Positions 28,377 through 37,199 of a stretch of 42,146 nucleotides of DNA are shown piece by piece. The position numbers and the translations under genes are program-made. The stretch comes from Leptolyngbyaceae cyanobacterium CSU_1_3 (GTDB lineage Bacteria > Cyanobacteriota > Cyanobacteriia > Leptolyngbyales > Leptolyngbyaceae): assembly GCA_012034655.1 (NCBI GenBank), contig JAAUOZ010000028.1:1-42146 (forward strand), in the 5' to 3' direction. Numbering within the stretch: the first letter of the stretch is position 1; every line of letters starts with the position of its first letter. The notes below the pieces were generated by a model. It was not told the origin of the DNA and did not search any database. It saw only the letters and a program-made list of their open reading frames with translations.

Positions 28377-29012
28377 ATGATCAGCATCTTAAGCACTCCT
28401 CAATTTGATCAATGTGTTCTCAATATTTCATTGATCAACCTCTGCAACCAAGAAAGCTATGCGGGACAGACGATTCGACAACTCCACAATCGCTGGCAAG
28501 AAGATGAACTCACCCACGATCCCTGGCGCAATCTCCATCAGCTAACCCTGCATATTCCCCATCCTGAGCAACAATACGAAGGAATTACGTTAGAAGCTGG
28601 ATTGTCGAAGGGATACAACATTGAGGCGAAAACGGTGGTCGATCGCACTCGATTACCTTACAAGATCCCAGAAGGCGGACAGTTTGTTGTTGTCATGAAG
28701 CAGAAGGGACTGGATGGTGATTTTGAGATAGCAGCCACAGGGATCTTTGTTCGCCCTCTAGCAGTTCTCAGCCTCGATTGGATTGTCGATCGCATCACGC
28801 CTGAGTATCAATCCATGATTGTTAAACATCCCGTGATTCGAGACTATCCCTCTAGTTGGGAAGAACAACTCAAACGGTTTCTCAAACAGGAGATTGGTTA
28901 TGAAGCTTTGCCTAATTTGGTGGGATACGTTGACCAGACAATTAACCAGGATTATCGCCCCCCTTCCTGGGCCGAAGTCCGCTTATCCGCACAGGGATTT
29001 GCTGGGGTTTAA
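28377..29012 (+). CDS. Conserved-looking protein of unknown function
   Basis: A 211-residue soluble protein 34 bases after nafY on the same strand. I do not recognise the family. It has a mixed composition without membrane segments and only two cysteines near the N-terminus (CVLNISLINLC). A beta-rich middle (FVVVMKQKGLDGDFEIAATG) is followed by a helical C-terminus (SSWEEQLKRFLKQEIGYEAL) and a Trp-containing end. Placement between nafY and fdxB makes a nitrogenase accessory role likely, as inference only. A frame this long and open in the nif-like codon style supports a real gene. Confidence 0.75.
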   Translation: MISILSTPQFDQCVLNISLINLCNQESYAGQTIRQLHNRWQEDELTHDPWRNLHQLTLHIPHPEQQYEGITLEAGLSKGYNIEAKTVVDRTRLPYKIPEGGQFVVVMKQKGLDGDFEIAATGIFVRPLAVLSLDWIVDRITPEYQSMIVKHPVIRDYPSSWEEQLKRFLKQEIGYEALPNLVGYVDQTINQDYRPPSWAEVRLSAQGFAGV

Positions 29013-29066
29013 GTTTGGATTACCTCTGAATGTTTTTTCGCTGGAGTCCGTGAGAATTCGTTATTA

Positions 29067-29255
29067 ATGGAGGACTTTGAACTAAAACGCTTGTCTGAAA
29101 GTTCACCAGAATGAGACATTGAGGAGCAGAAGATCAAAGCAACACAGCGAAAAAACTTCATCCAATTCACAGAAGCGGTTCGTAGTACAGTTCACAACAT
29201 GGAAGCTCACAGCACAGAAGCTCACAACGCAAAAGTTCACAACACCAAGCATTAA
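29067..29255 (+). pseudogene. Short ORF with in-frame TGA and pentapeptide repeats
   Basis: From ATG 29067 the frame runs for 15 codons (MEDFELKRLSESSPE), meets TGA at 29112-29114, and stays open in the same frame to TAA at 29253. The second part ends in a 15-bp repeat present four times (29189-29248). It encodes the pentads VHNME, AHSTE, AHNAK and VHNTK, then a terminal His. No family is recognised. It is a possible small His-rich protein inactivated by one stop (TGA for TGG would read Trp), or a chance open frame; it lies in the gap before fdxB. Confidence 0.35.
29189..29248 (+). repeat. 15-bp tandem repeat x4
   Basis: Four head-to-tail imperfect copies of a unit like AGYTCACARCRYNRA fill the gap upstream of fdxB. 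The period equals five codons and is in frame with the short ORF at 29067-29255. Confidence 0.7.
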
Positions 29256-29273
29256 CCTAGAGAGGATAGGATC

Positions 29274-29573
29274 ATGACCACATTTACAGGGCTAACATTT
29301 GGCGGCAAAGTCTGGACACCTAAATTTTTGCAAGCGATCGATATCACCCGATGTATTGGTTGTGGCAGATGCTTGAAAACCTGCGGACGAGGAGTCATGG
29401 CATTGTGCGGATTAAACGAAGACGGCGAATTTGTGGATAATGATGAAGACGACGAAATCGAACGCAAAGTAATGACGATCGCCAACGCAGACAACTGTAT
29501 TGGCTGTGAAGCTTGTGCCCGTGTTTGTCCCAAAAATTGTCAAACCCACACCGAATTAGCCATTGCGATATGA
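29274..29573 (+). CDS. fdxB: Ferredoxin III, nif-specific (FdxB)
   Basis: A 99-residue two-cluster ferredoxin. The motifs are [14 protein letters not shown] (about residues 26-37) and [12 protein letters not shown] (about 77-88), separated by a long acidic insert (NDEDDEIE). [15 protein letters not shown] is the family start. An AGAGGATAGGATC ribosome-binding stretch precedes the ATG. Its stop overlaps the ATG of the next gene (ATGA). It is probably an electron donor in cofactor assembly. Confidence 0.92.
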   Translation: MTTFTGLTFGGKVWTPKFLQAIDITRCIGCGRCLKTCGRGVMALCGLNEDGEFVDNDEDDEIERKVMTIANADNCIGCEACARVCPKNCQTHTELAIAI

Positions 29574-30195
29574 ATCCACCCACCCATCCCCATAGCCCCG
29601 ACTGGACAACTTACTACCAGGCTGTAGAAGGTCGTCCGCCGCGCGAAACCTTGCTGAAAGCATTGGCAAAGTTTGATGCAGAACGGTCGTTGGATAGTCC
29701 AAACACTCTCCAGGCAGTCGATCTGGGCTGTGGGGATGGGCGAGATACTGTAGAACTGCTGCATCGAGGCTGGCAGGTTTTGGCGATCGACGCGGAGCAA
29801 AAGGCCTTCGATCGTCTGCTTGATCGTCCCATTCAGCGTGAGCATCTTCGCACTCAACTCATGCGTTTGAGGCATTGACACTACCTACTGCGGTAGATTT
29901 GATCAATGCCAGCTTTTGTCTGCCCTTTTGTCCCCCCGCAAATTTTTCAGATCTGTGGCAAACCATCGTCACCTCGCTCAAACCAGGCGGACGATTTTGT
30001 GGACAGTTGTTTGGCGATCGCGATTCCTGGACGGTGTACCCCGATCGATCGCATCACACGCGCTCACAAGTTGAAGTACTTTTACAGCCCTTTGAGGTTG
30101 AGTACTTTGAGGAAGAAGAACATCCTGGAGTCACAGCGATCGGAGAACAAAAACATTGGCACATTTTTCACATTGTTGCTCAAAAGAAAGCTTGA
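29570..30195 (+). CDS. SAM-dependent methyltransferase (frame broken once)
   Basis: A class I methyltransferase of about 208 residues. Motif [12 protein letters not shown] is near residue 46. Later, [12 protein letters not shown] and [18 protein letters not shown] are typical of a family of small cyanobacterial methyltransferases. At 29866-29878 CGTTTGAGGCATTGA reads to a stop; one more T (CGTTTTGAGGCATTG) joins the two halves in frame as [15 protein letters not shown]. The start overlaps the fdxB stop (ATGA). The substrate is unknown; it is the last plus-strand gene of the nif operon. Confidence 0.78.
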
Positions 30196-30280
30196 TCTGA
30201 ATGCTTCCTCCAAATAATTTTGAACAATATAGTCGCTGGGGCGTAGCGTTCTATAAAATACTGACACCCCGCAATTTGTT

Positions 30281-30490
30281 TTAATCGATCGCCATCATCA
30301 CATCACTTGCTTTCACCACAGCGTAAGCTTCTTTACCAACACTTAAATCCAGTCGCTCTGCTGAAGATTTAGTAATAACTGCTGTAATTTCAACGCCTGG
30401 TGCAACTTCTACAACAACTTCTGTATTGACGGCTCCAACGTCGATCGCTTTAACCGTTCCTTTGAGAGCATTGCGCGCACTGATTTTCAT
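30281..30490 (-). CDS. mop: Molbindin (TOBE/Mop domain protein)
   Basis: A single TOBE/Mop domain of 69 residues: MKISARNALKGTVKAIDVGA and NTEVVVEVAPGVEITAVITK, with SAERLDLSVGKEAYAVVKAS at the end. Molbindins store or buffer molybdate in the cytoplasm. A CAGGAG ribosome-binding site precedes the ATG at 30490. It is convergent with the nif operon end and divergent from pflB. No modABC is in the window. A molybdenum supply role for nitrogenase is inferred. Confidence 0.9.
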   Translation of the reverse strand: MKISARNALKGTVKAIDVGAVNTEVVVEVAPGVEITAVITKSSAERLDLSVGKEAYAVVKASDVMMAID

Positions 30491-31295
30491 TGTTCACTCC
30501 TGGCTAGCTTGAGAGAAGTCAATAGAGAGAAGTCTATCACTTTCCAATAAAGTTCAAATACATTCCCTTATCAATATCTTATCAGACACATAAAGGGTTT
30601 AAGGTGATTTCTTTTACAATTAAACATAGCAATCAATAATATATTTTGAACCTGTAGAAGGTTGTTTGTTGATGATTTGATGGTGTAGAGCAGGCAGGTT
30701 TTTTCAAGTTCTTAGGAGAATGATTTCTGATCAAAACATCTTCAAAAACAGTTGCAATTGCGACCTGTATAAGCTGAGATCTTCAGAGAAAAGTGGACGA
30801 TTAACACATTTCATATATATTCTATAACATTCTGAACGTCGGGAACTGTTGTTTCATATTGTTATTCTCACTACAAAAACAGATCTCTACGAATCGCAAG
30901 TGCATCCAAACTTAGAGCCATAACAACAAAGTTGGAGTCACAAAAACAAAGCAGATCTTTCGACAGAAGCAGCTTCACCAGCCAGTCTACAACTGAATAT
31001 CTTGTTGTAATCACCACAGTTTCAACCGCCAACCATCCTATCTTTTAAGCTGAATTTTATAGTAAACCTACCGTATTTTTTGGCTCTTCATCACTAATTT
31101 AATCTTTCAATTTACGCCATTCTTACAATTTGCGCTTATGATAGGGATGAGCAAAAATAACAGATAGATTGCCGCAAAAGATCACTGCAAAACCCTGACA
31201 CTCTCTCTTTCAAGCTCTCTGTATTCGACAGACAAAAAATTGACAGGCCAAATTCAACGACGAAGTTGAACCGTTCACCAGGGGATGAAAACATT
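30491..31295. other. Divergent mop-pflB intergenic region
   Basis: About 800 bases without a gene, AT-rich. It should contain the mop and pflB promoters and any oxygen- or nitrogen-responsive operators. I looked for GTA-N8-TAC and FNR-type TTGAT-N4-ATCAA sites and found neither. No clear repeats or inverted repeats longer than about 8 bp were noted. Confidence 0.45.
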
Positions 31296-33523
31296 ATGGT
31301 TGAACAATGGAAAAGCTTTAACTCAGGCAGATGGACGACAGAAATTGATGTTCGCGACTTCATTCAAACGAACTATAAGCCTTACCTCGGAGACGACTCA
31401 TTTCTCACAATTGCAACCGAAAGAACAAAAATTCTCTGGGATCAAGTCACCGACCTAATGAAGCGGGAGCGAGAAAAAGGCATTCTGGATGCAGATACAA
31501 CCCTGGTTTCAACAATCACCGCTCATTCTCCAGCCTATCTCGATCGCGACTTAGAGCAAATTGTTGGCTTTCAGACAGACCAGCCGTTAAAGCGGGCGAT
31601 TATGCCGTTGGGTGGGGTTCGAGTCGTCAAGACTGCCCTCAAAGCTTATGGCTATCAGCTTGACCCCAACACTGAAACCATTTTTACTAAGTACCGGAAA
31701 ACGCACAATGATGGCGTGTTTGATGGATACACCCAGGAAATGCGCCTAGCAAGGCATTCAGGGATCATCACAGGACTCCCCGATGCCTATGGTCGAGGTC
31801 GAATTATTGGAGATTACCGTCGCGTTGCACTTTATGGAGTCGATCGCTTAATTGACGACAAAAAATCACAACTCAAATCCCTCGAAGTCGATGTCATCGA
31901 TGAAACTGTAATTCGCCTACGAGAAGAAATCTCTGAGCAGATTCGCGCCTTGTTTGAGCTTAAAGAAATGGCAGCCGCTTACGGCTTTGATATTAGCCTC
32001 CCTGCCCAGACTGCTCAAGAAGCGGTTCAGTGGCTCTATTTTGGCTATCTGGGAGCCGTTAAAGAGCAAAATGGGGCAGCGATGTCGATCGGGCGGACTT
32101 CGACCTTCCTGGACATCTATTTTGAGCGCGATCTGCTCCAGGGCACTGCGACCGAATCTGAACTGCAAGAACTCATGGATCACTTTGTGATGAAGCTTCG
32201 CATGGTGAGGTTTTTGCGAACGCCAGACTACAATGAACTGTTTTCGGGCGATCCCACCTGGGTCACGGAGTGCATTGGCGGAATGGGAGAAGATGGTCGT
32301 CCCCTGGTGACTAAGAATAGTTTTCGAGTTCTCCAGACGCTCCGTAACTTAGGGCCTGCGCCAGAGCCAAATCTGACGGTGTTGTGGTCAGAACAGTTAC
32401 CCAGAGCCTTTAAAGAATTCTGCACCAAAACTTCGATCGCGACCAGTTCGATTCAGTATGAAAACGACGATTTGATGCGTCCCTATTGGGGAGATGACTA
32501 TGCGATCGCGTGTTGTGTCTCTGCGATGCGAATTGGCAAACAGATGCAGTTTTTTGGCGCACGGGTCAACTTAGCCAAATGCTTGCTCTACGCGATTAAT
32601 GGCGGAAAAGACGAGAAATCCGGCGAACAGATTGCTCCTGCCCAGACTGCGATCGCATCGAATGTTCTCGATTATGCAGAAGTGATGAGTCGGTTTGAGT
32701 CAATGATGGCCTGGTTGGCAAAAACCTACATCAATACGCTCAATGTCATCCACTACATGCACGATAAGTACTGCTATGAACGGCTAGAAATGGCACTGCA
32801 CGATCGGGATATTCTGCGAACAATGGCTTGTGGAATTGCAGGCTTATCTGTCGTCACCGATGCCTTATCTGCGATCAAACACGCTCAGGTGAAGGTGATT
32901 CGCAACGATCAGGGTTTGGCGATCGACTATGAGATTGAGGGTGAGTTTCCCAAGTACGGAAACAATGACGATCACGCTGATGAGATTGCGGTGAATCTAG
33001 TCAGTCACTTTATGAGCGAACTGCGGAAACACAAAACCTATCGCGATGCCGTTCCCACTCAATCGGTACTGACGATTACTTCCAATGTAGTCTATGGCAA
33101 AAAACTGGAAGTACGCCCGATGGACGAAAAGCAGGTGAACCTTTTGCGCCGGGAGCAAATCCCATGCATGGTCGAGATACCAAGGGCGCGATCGCTTCTC
33201 TCGCTTCCACCGCCAAACTTCCCTACCAGGAGGCACAAGACGGCATTTCAAATACCTTCTCGATTGTTCCGACGGCCCTGGGAAGAAGTGAACCCGATCG
33301 CGTCAACAACCTGATTGGCATGATTGATGGCTACTTCCATCAGCGCGGACATCACATCAATGTCAATGTGTTAAATCGCGAGACGCTACTAGATGCCATG
33401 CAACATCCCGAATTCTATCCCCAGCTCACGATTCGCGTTTCGGGCTATGCGGTAAATTTCATCAAACTAACGCGGGATCAACAGCTAGACGTGTTACAGC
33501 GAACCTTCCACGATCGCTTCTAA
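31296..33523 (+). CDS. pflB: Pyruvate formate-lyase PflB (frame broken once)
   Basis: The glycyl-radical enzyme that splits pyruvate with CoA into acetyl-CoA and formate. The active-site Cys pair is in [13 protein letters not shown]; the radical glycine is in RVSGYAVNF near the C-terminus. At 33099-33104 GGC is followed by six A's; seven would continue [20 protein letters not shown] into the intact 3' part ([13 protein letters not shown] onwards). Restored, it is about 742 residues. ATG 31296 has AGGGGAT upstream; a TTG at 31266 is less likely. It opens the fermentation block and precedes its activase. Confidence 0.93.
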
Positions 33524-33562
33524 CTCACGGTTAGCTTTCAGTTAGCTCTCACCAGGGGAATC

Positions 33563-34327
33563 ATGCAACCGATGACTCACACCCTCGATCGCTTTTCTAC
33601 TACAACAGGCTACATTCACTCTGTTGAAACCTGCGGCACTGTGGATGGGCCGGGCATTCGGTTTATTGTGTTTACTGCGGGTTGTCCCCTGCGTTGTTTG
33701 TACTGTGCTAATCCTGATTGTCGGCATCTAGAAGACGGAAAGCTGGTCAGTGTGGATGAATTGATCGATGAGATTCAGAAATACACCGCTTACATGCAAG
33801 CTTCTGGAGGGGGGGTTACGGTTTGCGGCGGTGAGCCTCTATTTCAACCTCAGTTTGTGCGTGAGATCTTCAGACGATGCAAAGACCTCAACCTTCACAC
33901 CGCACTCGATACCTCTGGGTTTTGTGACCTATCCATTGCTCAACCTGTGATCGAATTTGCGGATCTTGTGTTGTTAGACATCAAATCATTTGATCCAACG
34001 ACTTACCACAACGTGACGGGTGTTAGTGTTGAACCAACTTTGGCGCTTGCCCGATACCTGAGTCAGATTGGAAAACCTGTGTGGATTCGATTTGTCCTAG
34101 TGCCTGGGTTGACCGATGATCCGCAGAATATCACCAGACTTGCAGAGTTTTTAGCCACCCTAACCAACATCGAGAAAGTAGATGTTTTACCCTTTCACAA
34201 GTTGGGCGAGTACAAGTGGGAAACCCTGGGATATGAGTATTTGCTCAAAGACACTCCCGCCCCTACCCCAGAACAAGTCAACACCGCGCTAGAAATCTTT
34301 AGAAGTCACAATCTAAAGGCTGTGTAA
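33563..34327 (+). CDS. pflA: Pyruvate formate-lyase activating enzyme
   Basis: A radical SAM enzyme of 254 residues that installs the glycyl radical on PflB. The CxxxCxxC motif reads CPLRCLYC, with TVDGPGIR upstream and the GGGVTVCGGEPLFQPQF SAM-binding region after it. It starts 39 bases after pflB, so the two are co-transcribed. The first ATG at 33563 follows CAGGGGAATC; an ATG four codons in is also possible. The enzyme needs strict anoxia. Confidence 0.95.
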   Translation: MQPMTHTLDRFSTTTGYIHSVETCGTVDGPGIRFIVFTAGCPLRCLYCANPDCRHLEDGKLVSVDELIDEIQKYTAYMQASGGGVTVCGGEPLFQPQFVREIFRRCKDLNLHTALDTSGFCDLSIAQPVIEFADLVLLDIKSFDPTTYHNVTGVSVEPTLALARYLSQIGKPVWIRFVLVPGLTDDPQNITRLAEFLATLTNIEKVDVLPFHKLGEYKWETLGYEYLLKDTPAPTPEQVNTALEIFRSHNLKAV

Positions 34328-34391
34328 CTAGGCTCTGATCCTAGTAGACCCTAGTAGAACTTAGCTAAAATCCACCCACTCTCCCCCAAAA

Positions 34392-34433
34392 CCCCACACC
34401 CTAAACCCCACACCCTAAACCCCACACCCTAAA
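34392..34433 (+). repeat. 14-bp tandem repeat x3
   Basis: Three perfect head-to-tail copies of CCCCACACCCTAAA (34392-34405, 34406-34419, 34420-34433) lie in the 205-base pflA-adhE gap. They are too few and too short for CRISPR, with no spacers. Confidence 0.85.
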
Positions 34434-34532
34434 TCTTCAAGGGTTGCCGAACTTACGCCGCATCTACTAGTTAGTTCCTCAAACTTTGGAACTGCTACGC
34501 TCAAAAAGCTACTCTCAGAGGGACTAAATGAT

Positions 34533-37187
34533 ATGAACCTGATAGTTGAAAAAACTCAAGACCTCGAAACCTTGATTCAGCAAGTAAAAGCTGCACAAGT
34601 CACCTACTCAACCTACACCCAAGAACAAGTTGATCAGATTTTTAAGAAGGCCGCCCAAGCAGCCAACGAAGCCCGAATTCCTTTAGCCAAGCTGGCAGTC
34701 ACCGAGACGGGAATGGGGGTCATTGAAGATAAAGTGATCAAAAATCATTTTGCTTCAGAATTCATCTACAACAAGTACAAGCACGAAAAAACCTGCGGGA
34801 TTCTTGAAGACGATCCGGCCTTTGGTTACCAAAAGATTGCTGAACCGATCGGGGTATTAGCAGGCATTGTGCCCGTCACTAACCCCACCGCTACTACTAT
34901 CTTTAAGGCGTTGCTGGCACTCAAGACTCGCAACGCCATTATTTTTTCTCCCCATCCCAGAGCCAAAGACTGCACGATCGCGGCTGCAAAGATTGTTCTA
35001 GACGCGGCTATTGCGGCAGGGGCCCCTCCCAATTTAATTGGTTGGATTGAAGAACCCACCGTGGCACGATCGCAGGCTCTGATGCAGCATCCTGATATCA
35101 AGCTGATCATTGCGACAGGCGGCCCGAGTATGGTGAAAGCCGCTTACTCGTCAGGACATCCATCGCTGGGAGTGGGCGCGGGAAATACGCCTGCAATCAT
35201 TGATGAAACGGCGAACATCAAAATGGCGGTGTCCTCGATTCTATTAAGTAAAACCTTCGACAACGGCATGATTTGTGCCAGCGAACAATCGGTAGTGATT
35301 GTAGATGCAGTGTATGAAGCAGTGAAGCAGGAATTCATCAATCGTGGAGCTTATTTCCTCGCCGAATCAGAGCGCGATCGCTTGCGTCACTGTGTTCTCA
35401 AAGAGGGTCGTCTCAATCCTGAAATTGTTGGACAATCGGTAAAACGTCTGGCTCAACTCGCCGAAATTCAGCTTGGACAGGGCGATCCCAAGGTGCTGAT
35501 GGCAGAAGTAGAAGCGATCGGCGTTGAAGAACCCTTGTCCTACGAAAAACTCACGCCGATTCTGGCAGTCTATCGAGCGAGTAGCTTTGAAGATGCGGTG
35601 TTAAAAGCCGAGAAGATTGTAGAGTTTGGCGGATTGGGACATACCTCGGTTCTCTATACATTGCCTTCTAATACAGCACATATTCAACACTTTGAGAACA
35701 CGCTAAAAACATCGCGAGTGTTGATTAATACCCCAGCTTCTCAAGGTGCGATCGGGGATCTGTACAATTTTCGACTCGATCCTTCACTAACATTAGGTTG
35801 TGGAAGTTGGGGCGGCAATACGGTCTCTGAAAACGTAGCTCCCCACCATCTTCTCAACATCAAAACCGTGTCGCAACGACGGGAGAATATGCTGTGGTTC
35901 CGTGTTCCTCCCAAGGTCTATTTTCGCGATGGTTGTTTGCCTGTGGCGCTCAGAGAACTCGTAGGTCGGCAACGGGCGTTTGTGGTGACGGATAAGCCCT
36001 TGTTTGATCTGGGTGTTTCTGAGAAGGTAACTCACGTTTTGGAGGAGTTGAGCATTACGCATCAAACCTTCTTTGATGTTGAACCTGATCCCTCACTGGA
36101 GACGATCGAGAAAGGACTCTCCCAAATCAAGCTATTTCAACCGGATGTGATCATTGCGATCGGGGGCGGCTCTCCGATGGATGCGGCTAAAGTGATGTGG
36201 CTGATGTATGAGCAGCCTGACACCGAATTTGAAGGCTTGGCAACTCGCTTTATGGACATTCGCAAGCGGGTGTATGAGGTGCAGCCTCTGGGTCAAAAAG
36301 CTGACATGATCTGTATTCCGACGACTTCGGGCACGGGATCAGAAGTAACTCCCTTTGCCGTTGTCACCGACCAGCGGACTGGCATGAAGTATCCTCTCGC
36401 CGATTATGCTTTGACTCCCAACATGGCGATCGTTGATCCCGATCTGGTGATGCACATGCCAAAACGATTGACTGCCTATGGAGGATTGGATGCTTTGACT
36501 CATGCTCTCGAAGCTTATGTTTCGGTGTTCGCGTCGGAATTTACCAATGGGTTGGCACTAGAAGCGATTCGACTGTTGATGAAGTACTTGCCTGCCGCTT
36601 ATCAAGACGGTGCAGACAATCCCAAAGCGCGTGAGAAAGTTCATTATGCCGCAACAATGGCAGGGATGGCGTTTGCGAATGCGTTTCTAGGAATTTGTCA
36701 TTCAATGGCTCATAAACTGGGTTCTACCTTTCATGTGGCTCACGGACTGGCAAATGCGTTGTTAATTACTCAGGTGATTCGCTACAATGCGACCGATGTG
36801 CCGTTTAAGCAAGCTATCTTTCCTCAATACAAATATCCCAATGCAAAGTGGCGCTATGCCCGTGTTGCGGACTATGTGGGATTAACGGGGGACACTGACG
36901 ACGAAAAAGTTGAGGCATTGATTGATGCGATCGAGGCACTCAAACAACAGCTCGATGTTCCCAAAACGATTCGAGAAGCACTTTCTGAAAACGACCATTC
37001 TGGAGACGACCACAGGTTCTACACCGAAGTAGACTTGATGGCAGAACAGGCGTTTGATGATCAGTGTACAGGCGCAAACCCTCGCTATCCGCTGATTCAG
37101 GATCTCAAACAGCTTTATATCCTGGCCTATCAGGGTTGCCCAGTCGATGCATCCGTTCCGAAAGACTCTTTTTTGGTCGCTCAATAA
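34533..37187 (+). CDS. adhE: Bifunctional acetaldehyde-CoA/alcohol dehydrogenase AdhE
   Basis: An 884-residue fusion that reduces acetyl-CoA to acetaldehyde and then ethanol, regenerating NAD+. The N-terminal aldehyde dehydrogenase half has PTATTIFKALLALKTRNAII, the GAGNTPAIID loop and the catalytic Cys in NGMICASEQS. The C-terminal iron-type alcohol dehydrogenase half has GGGSPMDAAKVMW, PTTSGTGSEVTPFAV and the metal ligands in GICHSMAHKLGSTFHVAHG. Full length with an intact frame. GAGGG precedes ATG 34533. It completes a mixed-acid/ethanol route with PflB. Confidence 0.96.
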   Translation: MNLIVEKTQDLETLIQQVKAAQVTYSTYTQEQVDQIFKKAAQAANEARIPLAKLAVTETGMGVIEDKVIKNHFASEFIYNKYKHEKTCGILEDDPAFGYQKIAEPIGVLAGIVPVTNPTATTIFKALLALKTRNAIIFSPHPRAKDCTIAAAKIVLDAAIAAGAPPNLIGWIEEPTVARSQALMQHPDIKLIIATGGPSMVKAAYSSGHPSLGVGAGNTPAIIDETANIKMAVSSILLSKTFDNGMICASEQSVVIVDAVYEAVKQEFINRGAYFLAESERDRLRHCVLKEGRLNPEIVGQSVKRLAQLAEIQLGQGDPKVLMAEVEAIGVEEPLSYEKLTPILAVYRASSFEDAVLKAEKIVEFGGLGHTSVLYTLPSNTAHIQHFENTLKTSRVLINTPASQGAIGDLYNFRLDPSLTLGCGSWGGNTVSENVAPHHLLNIKTVSQRRENMLWFRVPPKVYFRDGCLPVALRELVGRQRAFVVTDKPLFDLGVSEKVTHVLEELSITHQTFFDVEPDPSLETIEKGLSQIKLFQPDVIIAIGGGSPMDAAKVMWLMYEQPDTEFEGLATRFMDIRKRVYEVQPLGQKADMICIPTTSGTGSEVTPFAVVTDQRTGMKYPLADYALTPNMAIVDPDLVMHMPKRLTAYGGLDALTHALEAYVSVFASEFTNGLALEAIRLLMKYLPAAYQDGADNPKAREKVHYAATMAGMAFANAFLGICHSMAHKLGSTFHVAHGLANALLITQVIRYNATDVPFKQAIFPQYKYPNAKWRYARVADYVGLTGDTDDEKVEALIDAIEALKQQLDVPKTIREALSENDHSGDDHRFYTEVDLMAEQAFDDQCTGANPRYPLIQDLKQLYILAYQGCPVDASVPKDSFLVAQ

Positions 37188-37199
37188 GGAAAGTTGACA

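Noticed and set aside
29112..29114. In-frame TGA as selenocysteine codon
   Set aside because: No selenoprotein family match and no downstream SECIS-like hairpin seen; a nonsense change is simpler.
34392..34433. CRISPR-like repeat
   Set aside because: The copies are directly abutting with no spacers and only 14 bp long.
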